Part shown: piece by piece, positions 21,240 through 25,754 of the stretch | How the letters are laid out: each line of letters starts with the position of its first letter | How positions within the stretch are numbered: the stretch's first letter is position 1 | Source: a virus | IMG/VR virus record: IMGVR_UViG_3300012000_000113 | Span: 1 to 25,754 of that record | Direction: 5' to 3' (one strand) | DNA length: 25,754 bases | Notes under the pieces: model-generated | The model's input: only the letters and a program-made list of their open reading frames with translations | Databases searched by the model: none | Told to the model about the DNA's origin: nothing | Program-made: the position numbers and the translations under genes

Positions 21240-22270
21240 GCGCTTAATACCTCCAGCAAGCTGCGCTGCTGGCTGCCGATGCACGCGGGCGATAGCCACA
21301 GCCGCTCCCGGCGGCCGTTCAGCCCGTTGGTGCTGTAGCCCGCCCCTCTTCCTGCCTTTCCCTCGGTGACGGTCCACCCGTGAGCCAGCAGGGCATCGTG
21401 CTCGGTGTCATAGCCGCAGAGGATCACGCGCAGCTCACGCGGCGCCGTGGCACACCATTCGCGTACGGCCAGGCCCACATCGGCATCCACGTGGGCGTAG
21501 AGATCACCGGAGGTGGCATAGGGCGGATCCAGGAAGATCGCCCGCGTGCCATCACCACCTGTGCCGCTGCGGGTGACCGATGGCTTGACCACCCGCTCCC
21601 ATGAACCGCAGGTGATGCGCACGCGGCGGAGACGATCAGCAAGCTGCCCCATGTAGCTCTCAAGCTGGCCCTTCCCCGCATCCCCGAGGTGCGGCAGCTC
21701 ACGGTTCACGCCCTTCCCCGCATCCCCGAGGTGCGGCAGCTCACGGTTCACGCCCTGCCCCGCATCCCCGAGGTGCGGCAGCTCACGGTTCACGCCCTGC
21801 CCCGCATTTGCGAGGTGCGGCAGCTTGCGGAGATGGCCCTCCACCACCCGCCAGGGACCAGGGCCGAACGGGTCGCCGATGCCGCAGGCCATCACGTAGA
21901 GCCACCACCCGGCAGCCTTTGCGTCGTGCGCCTCGGGATCGCCTTCCAGCCACGCCACCAGATCGGGCGTGCGGCGCTTCTGCAGCCAGGCAAGCCGGGC
22001 GTGATAGTCGATCTCAGCCACTGGCCCCCATGCGTGCCGGGCAACCTCGGCAGGGCTGAGCTGAATGGCGCGCCAGGTGTTCACCAGCCAGCCGTCAGCA
22101 TCGTTCAGCGTCTCCACCCGGCGGCCGGTGAATGCAGGCCGGGCCAGCAGCACAGCAGCCGATCCGGCAAACGGCTCGACGTAGCCAGCGGGATCGCCGA
22201 GGGCTTGCCAGATGCGGGCGGCAGCGCGGCGCTTGCCACCGAAGTAGGGGAAGGGGGCGGCGAGCGTCAT
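21236..22270 (-). CDS. D12-class DNA adenine methyltransferase with internal tandem repeat
   Basis: 344 residues from the ATG at 22270 (MTLAAPFPYFGGKRR). It has the D12 family signatures in order: PFPYFGGKR (6-14), VEPFAGSAAVLL (31-42, AdoMet binding) and LDPPY (247-251, catalytic). A conserved C-terminal YSTNGLNGRRERLWLS closes the fold. Between them, residues about 149-200 contain 3.7 copies of a 14-residue repeat, ELPHLGDAGKGVNR, which is not part of the family core and probably forms a loop in the target-recognition region. It may mark phage DNA against host restriction or alter packaging-site recognition. It overlaps the upstream and downstream genes by 4 nt each. Confidence 0.9.
   Translation of the reverse strand: MTLAAPFPYFGGKRRAAARIWQALGDPAGYVEPFAGSAAVLLARPAFTGRRVETLNDADGWLVNTWRAIQLSPAEVARHAWGPVAEIDYHARLAWLQKRRTPDLVAWLEGDPEAHDAKAAGWWLYVMACGIGDPFGPGPWRVVEGHLRKLPHLANAGQGVNRELPHLGDAGQGVNRELPHLGDAGKGVNRELPHLGDAGKGQLESYMGQLADRLRRVRITCGSWERVVKPSVTRSGTGGDGTRAIFLDPPYATSGDLYAHVDADVGLAVREWCATAPRELRVILCGYDTEHDALLAHGWTVTEGKAGRGAGYSTNGLNGRRERLWLSPACIGSQQRSLLEVLSA
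21671..21826 (-). repeat. 42-bp tandem repeat inside the methyltransferase gene
   Basis: Units begin at forward positions 21671, 21713, 21755 and 21797 (period 42 bp); the last is partial and most diverged. Units 1-3 differ at single positions, so expansion is recent. The unit is a multiple of three, so copy-number change keeps the reading frame. Confidence 0.92.
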
Positions 22271-22545
22271 CCCACCGGCCCCACGCGATACACCGCCCAA
22301 TAGGCGCCGGGCCCTGGGTGGTCCGTAACCTCAATCAACTGATGCTCACGTAATGCTGCAATCCGCCTGCTCACGGTGGACTGCGAACACTGCCACCGGG
22401 TCATCATCTCGGCGGTGGTGATCTCCGGGACAATGCCTGCCGCGATGCGCAAGCCGAGCCATTCGGCCAGCTCCAGGCAATCGAGCAGGGTGCTTTCACT
22501 CACATAGGGCCGTCGTGCCAGCAGGGTGCGGACGAGATCGGTCAC
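22267..22545 (-). CDS. Winged-helix DNA-binding protein
   Basis: A 92-residue protein with a GTG start at 22545 overlapping the terminase small subunit stop (GTGA). Residues 43-70 form a helix-turn-helix (TTAEMMTRWQCSQSTVSRRI followed by AALREHQLIEV), and the end VTDHPGPGAYWAVYRV makes the beta wing, as in MarR/IclR-like winged helices. It lies between terminase small subunit and methyltransferase, so it may regulate the packaging operon. Its overlap pattern also allows a role as a second DNA-recognition subunit for packaging. The role is inferred. Confidence 0.75.
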   Translation of the reverse strand: MTDLVRTLLARRPYVSESTLLDCLELAEWLGLRIAAGIVPEITTAEMMTRWQCSQSTVSRRIAALREHQLIEVTDHPGPGAYWAVYRVGPVG

Positions 22546-23051
22546 GGTTCCCCCTCATCCGCAGGAGGCGTCCCAAGGCCACGGGCCTGGATCTGCAGCA
22601 GCACCCGGCGCTCATCGTCTGGCGTGAGCCCCGCAGAGGCGAGAGCATCCATCACCTGGGCCACGGTCTTGCGTTCGGTGCGGCGTTCGGCGGCAGCGTC
22701 GGAGAAGTCGTCGCGGAAGAAGGGGTGATGCGTCAGGAACCAGGTGGCAGCGGTTGTGCTGCCGTTGGAGGATTGTTCCTTAAGGTTGGAAAGGTAGTTT
22801 TTGCCCGTATTTAACCATCCTTCATGGATGGTGTTACGAAACTGTGCTCGCAGATCACTATCTGGAAGGTCTTGCCCCTCTCTGATCCAACAGTGGGCAG
22901 TTTTCCTGCTAATGCCAAGGCTTGCCGCGATCATCGTCACGGTCGCTCCTGCTGCCGCCATGGTTCCAGCCCCTTTGACCATGGCGGCTGTCAGCAAGGA
23001 TGGGCGGCCACCGGCTGACACAGGAGATAACGCAGCGTTGCGGTCGCGCAT
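22542..23051 (-). CDS. Terminase small subunit
   Basis: A 169-residue protein from an ATG at 23051. Residues 36-58 form a helix-turn-helix (ATVTMIAASLGISRKTAHCW) followed by helical oligomerisation segments, including FRNTIHEGWLNTGKNYLSNL and TTAATWFLTHHP, typical of phage TerS proteins that read phage DNA and hand it to the large subunit. The C-terminal part is charged (ERRTERKTVAQVMDAL). Size fits the family. It is the first gene after a 37-nt gap with a hairpin, and the following four genes are joined by 4-nt overlaps. Confidence 0.85.
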   Translation of the reverse strand: MRDRNAALSPVSAGGRPSLLTAAMVKGAGTMAAAGATVTMIAASLGISRKTAHCWIREGQDLPDSDLRAQFRNTIHEGWLNTGKNYLSNLKEQSSNGSTTAATWFLTHHPFFRDDFSDAAAERRTERKTVAQVMDALASAGLTPDDERRVLLQIQARGLGTPPADEGEP

Positions 23052-23066
23052 AGTCTAAGCCATTAC

Positions 23067-23084
23067 TGCCGTTTGGGAACGGCA
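23067..23084. other. Hairpin between deaminase and terminase small subunit genes
   Basis: TGCCGTT and AACGGCA form a perfect 7-bp stem with a 4-nt loop. No U-run follows on either strand, so it is not a standard terminator. It could be an attenuator, a processing site or an RNA-stability element in the operon. Confidence 0.55.
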
Positions 23085-23088
23085 ACGG

Positions 23089-23601
23089 CTACCCACGCGA
23101 CGCAGTGACGGTCGCATCCCCGTTGTAGCGGCCAACCTCCGCATAGGACGCAAGGGGCATCGAGTCCATGCGCATGAACTTCATCTGCCCGATCTTCAGA
23201 CCTGGGTAGATGCCAACCCAGTGGAGCTGGCGGACGTTTTTCAGCTCCAGGGTGAGGCGTGAGCCGTTCCAGCCGGGGTCGCACCATCCGGCTTGCAGGT
23301 GCTGCAGACCTTCGCGAGCGCGGGAGGACTTAAGGACAAACTGAGCGGCGATGCACTTAGGCAGATTGAAGATGGGCTCACCCTCTGCGAGTACGAACTG
23401 CCCCGGCACCAAGCGGTAAGGGTCGTCTGCGGTGTAGTCAGCGATGGAGAGGGGCACAAGGCCTGGCCCCTCGCTGGACTCGATCAGGATGTTTGAGCCC
23501 AGGCGTAGGTCCAGGCTTGCGGGGTTGACCAGGGCGGGATCAAAGGGGCTGACCATGCCGGTTTCGCACAGGGCACGAATCTGGAAGTCGGCGAGGATCA
23601 T
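23089..23601 (-). CDS. dcd: dCTP deaminase-like protein (Dcd/dUTPase superfamily)
   Basis: 170 residues, the usual Dcd length. Family motifs are in order: VNPASLDLRLG (25-35), the AQFVLKSSRAREGL segment with the Ser/Arg active-site motif (S92-S93-x-A-R), AGWCDPGWNGSRLTLELKN (104-122, with the catalytic-type Glu119), GLKIGQM (134-140) and a Tyr-rich C-terminal lid (SYAEVGRYNGDATVTASRG). The reaction would be deamination of dCTP to dUTP, feeding dTTP synthesis during phage replication. A bifunctional deaminase/dUTPase is possible. The ATG overlaps the upstream small gene by 4 nt. Confidence 0.88.
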   Translation of the reverse strand: MILADFQIRALCETGMVSPFDPALVNPASLDLRLGSNILIESSEGPGLVPLSIADYTADDPYRLVPGQFVLAEGEPIFNLPKCIAAQFVLKSSRAREGLQHLQAGWCDPGWNGSRLTLELKNVRQLHWVGIYPGLKIGQMKFMRMDSMPLASYAEVGRYNGDATVTASRG

Positions 23602-23765
23602 CGGGGTTGGTAGATGGTGCGGGCTTGGTGCTGGGCGATCTGGCGGAGGTCGGTCCAGAAGGGTGCTTCGTGATCGGCGGGGAGGATCAGAGCCTCGGGG
23701 ATGCCGGTGGTGTTGCGCACCTTGAGGATGCGAAGGCCCCAGCCGGGGCGCTTAGGGGTGGTCAT
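23598..23765 (-). CDS. Small unknown 55-residue protein
   Basis: A short gene with ATG at 23765 (MTTPKRPGWGLRILKVRNTT); both ends overlap the neighbours by 4 nt (ATGA), which is strong support that it is real. The sequence includes PEALILPADHEAPFWTDLRQ and ends basic. No known family; its place beside the deaminase does not prove a nucleotide role. Confidence 0.66.
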   Translation of the reverse strand: MTTPKRPGWGLRILKVRNTTGIPEALILPADHEAPFWTDLRQIAQHQARTIYQPR

Positions 23766-24070
23766 GAATAGGTAACCGGATCAGCAGCGGACTCAAGCCG
23801 TTCCCATGCGTTGGTCATGTCTTTGCCTGTTTCCCATATCCCGCGCCACTGGGTTGAGTGCCGGTTGTGCAGGGCTCGCAGCCTGGCGATTCCGCCTGTC
23901 CCGCCTTCAACCTTGTCCACCTGCCAATCCTTCCCGCGAGGGGATCGCCAGACGTTGCCAAGGCGGAAGGGGTCGGCTGCTGGTGGCGGCAGCAAGTCAA
24001 GGCGGGGCTTGCTGGCGCTTTCGGCAGACTTGCGAGCTTCACCTTGGGGCTCGTCAAAGTGCTCAGCCAT
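23762..24070 (-). CDS. Unknown 102-residue protein
   Basis: I start it at the ATG at 24070 (MAEHFDEPQGEARKSAESAS), which overlaps the upstream stop by 8 nt; a longer frame to 24121 adds Cys/Arg-rich residues encoded within the neighbour. The C-terminal half looks folded: LGNVWRSPRGKDWQVDKVEG, then LRALHNRHSTQWRGIWE, a Trp-rich beta pattern like small phage DUFs of SH3 type. No assignment is certain. Confidence 0.6.
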   Translation of the reverse strand: MAEHFDEPQGEARKSAESASKPRLDLLPPPAADPFRLGNVWRSPRGKDWQVDKVEGGTGGIARLRALHNRHSTQWRGIWETGKDMTNAWERLESAADPVTYS

Positions 24071-24320
24071 GACTATCATCCTGCACGGTTTGCACGGTTT
24101 CCTGCGCAGGAATTTCAGCAATGAGAAACGAAACCTCTTCTGCTGCGTCTTTTGAGCTGAAGCTATGGTGTTCCCTGAGGATGGCGGCTAGTTCGTGGGC
24201 GACGGCGGCGGAGTCGCGACGGCAATAGTGGCGGCAGTCGCTGGCCGGAACCTTGCAGACGCCTTTTATGTAAGGGCACATCGCCAGGGCCAGACGGTCG
24301 GCGGGAGTTGTGTTAGCCAT
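24063..24320 (-). CDS. Small Cys-rich unknown protein
   Basis: An 85-residue protein (MANTTPADRLALAMCPYIKG). Four Cys lie in residues 15-34 (CPYIKGVCKVPASDCRHYC), spaced like a zinc-binding knuckle, followed by a helix (SAAVAHELAAILREHH). It may bind nucleic acid or protein. It overlaps both neighbours by 8 nt. No named family. Confidence 0.6.
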   Translation of the reverse strand: MANTTPADRLALAMCPYIKGVCKVPASDCRHYCRRDSAAVAHELAAILREHHSFSSKDAAEEVSFLIAEIPAQETVQTVQDDSHG

Positions 24321-24882
24321 CGGCCCTATCCAGCTCGGCGGCGATCAAATCCAGGAAATGCGCTGCAGCGAGAACACCTTTCGTGAAGCTCAAGTGTTCC
24401 GTGTCGCCAATCAGGTCTTCAGCTTCAGGCTCCTCCAGCACCATCTGATCCGCAGCAGCGCAGAGGGCGGCAACCACCACCGGCATATCCAGGGGCCAGG
24501 CCAGCCTGCGTACATTGACGTCGTACATTGCCAGCGCAGCGTCTTTCACCGCCTGCGCGGCGGGGGAGAAAGGGGGTCCATTCGCCGCGCCATTCATTGT
24601 CGGCGCTGGCGGCTTGCAGCCTCGGGGAATAATCACCGTGGGTCCGTCATGCGTGCTGATGCTGCCGATGAACAGCGCATCGCGATTCCCCTCCACCTGA
24701 ACTAGGACCGGGCCCGTGGTGGAGCACCAAATATCGCCGACAACGACCACATCGTTACCGGCCAAGAATTGGATAATCGGGCCACGAATGGCGCGGCGAA
24801 TGGATTGAAGAATGTTCATGGTTGGGGTGGGATGGTGGGCGGCGCGGCTGGGTGGGGCGGGTGGATTGATGGGGTCAGTCAT
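24313..24882 (-). CDS. Unknown 189-residue protein with SPAAQAV module
   Basis: The ATG at 24882 overlaps the preceding 32-codon gene (ATGA). Residues 22-90 form a beta-rich region (AGNDVVVVGDIWCSTTGPVL, then NRDALFIGSIS). The second half is helical and opens with PPFSPAAQAVKDAALAMYDV, an N-terminal module frequent in cyanophage hypothetical proteins. The joint suggests a fusion of two small proteins. The same module occurs in the next gene upstream. Function unknown. Confidence 0.58.
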   Translation of the reverse strand: MTDPINPPAPPSRAAHHPTPTMNILQSIRRAIRGPIIQFLAGNDVVVVGDIWCSTTGPVLVQVEGNRDALFIGSISTHDGPTVIIPRGCKPPAPTMNGAANGPPFSPAAQAVKDAALAMYDVNVRRLAWPLDMPVVVAALCAAADQMVLEEPEAEDLIGDTEHLSFTKGVLAAAHFLDLIAAELDRADG

Positions 24883-24977
24883 TTGCCCACTCCAGCTCGT
24901 TCAAAACCAGGGGCGCTGGCAACCTTCAAAACAGCAGTTTCAACCGCCTGCGCAGCGGGGGAAAGGGGGGCGCTCAT
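24879..24977 (-). CDS. 32-residue mini-gene carrying the SPAAQAV module
   Basis: ATG at 24977, preceded by GGAGGA at a good distance and overlapping both neighbours by 4 nt. The peptide begins MSAPLSPAAQAVETAVLKVA and ends after GFERAGVGK. It resembles the middle of the downstream 189-residue protein, so it is likely a truncated duplicate of that module. No function can be given. Confidence 0.5.
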   Translation of the reverse strand: MSAPLSPAAQAVETAVLKVASAPGFERAGVGK

Positions 24978-25450
24978 TCCTCCACCTCCCCGGCCAGGGG
25001 CAGCGGGATGGCGTGAGCGGGGAGCCAGTGGGTGTATCCGTAATAGCTGTATGAATCAAGGCTTGGATAACGGTTCAAAAAATGCCACTCAAACAAGCCA
25101 AGTTTGTCAACGTGCAGCAGCCAACAACTTCCTTCCGCATTGCAATCCTTCTCACCTGGCAGCCGCTCGCTCACCGGGATGGGCTCCGGCGCGGGATGGG
25201 TGGCGAGGTGGCCCCAGCGGGCGATTAACTCACGCAAGATCTCCGCAATTTCACCTTTGTCGTAAACAAGTTCATCAATCATCCACATAATTGGCTCGAT
25301 CAGCTCCTCATCCGTCGGCCACTTCCCCTCCGGCTCAGCCAGGGCGGCGCGGGCGCGAGTGATCAGCTCGTCCACTTCATGGTTGCTGGTTTGATAGTCC
25401 AGCTCGTCAACAAGCTCAGCGCACAGGGCGCGGAAGTCGGGGGGGCTCAT
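24974..25450 (-). CDS. DUF551-like protein
   Basis: 158 residues from the ATG at 25450 (MSPPDFRALCAELVDEL), with GGAG upstream; a TTG at 25465 would add five residues. The N-terminal 80 residues are helical and acidic. The C-terminal part fits the small DUF551 pattern: PIPVSERLPGE, then WLLHVDKLGLFEWHF and YTHWLPAHAIPLPL. This family is common in phages and prophages and has no known activity. Its last codons provide the Shine-Dalgarno site for the 32-residue mini-gene. Confidence 0.7.
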   Translation of the reverse strand: MSPPDFRALCAELVDELDYQTSNHEVDELITRARAALAEPEGKWPTDEELIEPIMWMIDELVYDKGEIAEILRELIARWGHLATHPAPEPIPVSERLPGEKDCNAEGSCWLLHVDKLGLFEWHFLNRYPSLDSYSYYGYTHWLPAHAIPLPLAGEVEE

Positions 25451-25486
25451 CGTCGGAGGCTCCAAACTAATGTCCAGGTTGTGTGC

Positions 25487-25726
25487 TCAGCCACGGTCCA
25501 CCTCCAGATCCAGTGGTGTGGTCAGGTTGCGCACAGCCCAGTTGCGAACAGATCGCCAGCGGCAGCGGCGTGACTGTTCGTCGTTACGCTCGTCGTAATA
25601 CTCGTGCTCATCGTAATAATCGTTCTGGCCAACGACGGCATTGGCCAGGGTTTCGCTGATGTCAAACGGTTCGGCCAGATCGCGCCAGTCCACATCTGGG
25701 TCCGTTGGATCGAACCGGAGCGGCAC
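25487..25726 (-). CDS. Unknown acidic 79-residue protein
   Basis: GTG start at 25726 (MPLRFDPTDPDVDWRDLAEP). The middle is an acidic, Tyr-rich run (YYDEHEYYDERNDEQ) and the C-terminus is basic then hydrophobic (RRCRWRSVRNWAVRNL). It looks partly disordered. It ends 36 nt before the next gene start, in the same direction. No family recognised; upstream context is outside the window. Confidence 0.5.
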   Translation of the reverse strand: MPLRFDPTDPDVDWRDLAEPFDISETLANAVVGQNDYYDEHEYYDERNDEQSRRCRWRSVRNWAVRNLTTPLDLEVDRG

Positions 25727-25754
25727 AGAGTCGGCGCCTCGTTGAAGCCTTACG

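Noticed and set aside
21689-22303. 204-residue plus-strand ORF with repeated RQLTVHALPRIPEV
   Set aside because: It is the antisense shadow of the methyltransferase and its 42-bp repeat; the minus frame has clear family motifs.
23067-23084. Terminator between deaminase and terminase small subunit
   Set aside because: The stem is good, but no T-run follows on either strand.
1-25754. CRISPR arrays, tRNA or rRNA genes, insertion sequences
   Set aside because: No regularly spaced short repeats, no cloverleaf-like sequence and no transposase or terminal inverted repeats were seen on reading both strands.

Overview
The window is a tailed-bacteriophage structural region (phage or prophage), about 55-60% GC, with almost everything on the minus strand. 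Read right to left, it runs from small early-type genes through DNA packaging and head genes to a siphovirus-type tail. The host is probably a picocyanobacterium (Synechococcus/Cyanobium type). That rests on recognition of several small cyanophage-like proteins, the cyanobacterial style of tape-measure C-terminus and the scarcity of strong Shine-Dalgarno sites; no host marker gene is present. No integrase, lysis gene or attachment site is visible, so the life style cannot be decided here.

Layout in transcription order (minus strand): (1) 25.7-23.1 kb, eight small genes, mostly unknown, coupled by ATGA or short overlaps and ending in a dCTP deaminase-like nucleotide enzyme. (2) 23.05-18.8 kb, terminase small subunit, a winged-helix protein, a D12-class DNA adenine methyltransferase with an internal 42-bp tandem repeat, terminase large subunit and a sigma-70-like factor, each overlapping the next by 4 nt. 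(3) 18.75-15.2 kb, portal, an AT-rich acquired patch carrying a truncated serine-dehydrogenase-type protease, two small genes and a Mu F/SPP1 gp7-like minor head protein. (4) 15.1-11.6 kb, an accessory block (unknown protein, glycosyltransferase, small helical protein, metallophosphoesterase, HNH protein) at the place where a major capsid gene is normally found. (5) 11.4-9.96 kb, connector-type proteins including an HK97 gp10-like one. (6) 9.93-1 kb, tail: a frameshifted tail assembly chaperone pair, tail tube, tail-terminator candidate, a 1376-residue tape measure, two tail-tip/hub proteins and a third cut by the window edge.

Three or four small genes lie on the plus strand inside this operon (zinc-finger-like protein at 7.3 kb, AP2-like protein at 8.6 kb, a possible Lys/Gly-rich protein at 11.4 kb, unknown protein at 13.4 kb) and look like moron insertions. 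A clear rho-independent terminator follows the tail tube gene. No stretch longer than 300 bases lacks a gene.

Most notable: (a) a lambda-like -1 frameshift site, GGGAAAG followed by an 8-nt spacer and a perfect 6-bp hairpin, joining two tail chaperone frames; the gene pair sits before, not after, the tail tube gene. (b) A 17-nt motif, CGGAAAGCTAAGCCGTT, repeated just upstream of several phage genes in a genome that also carries its own sigma-like factor. (c) Higher-order duplication in the tape-measure C-terminus. (d) No recognisable major capsid protein. (e) A host-type SDH protease fragment spliced onto the tail of a phage-like gene.
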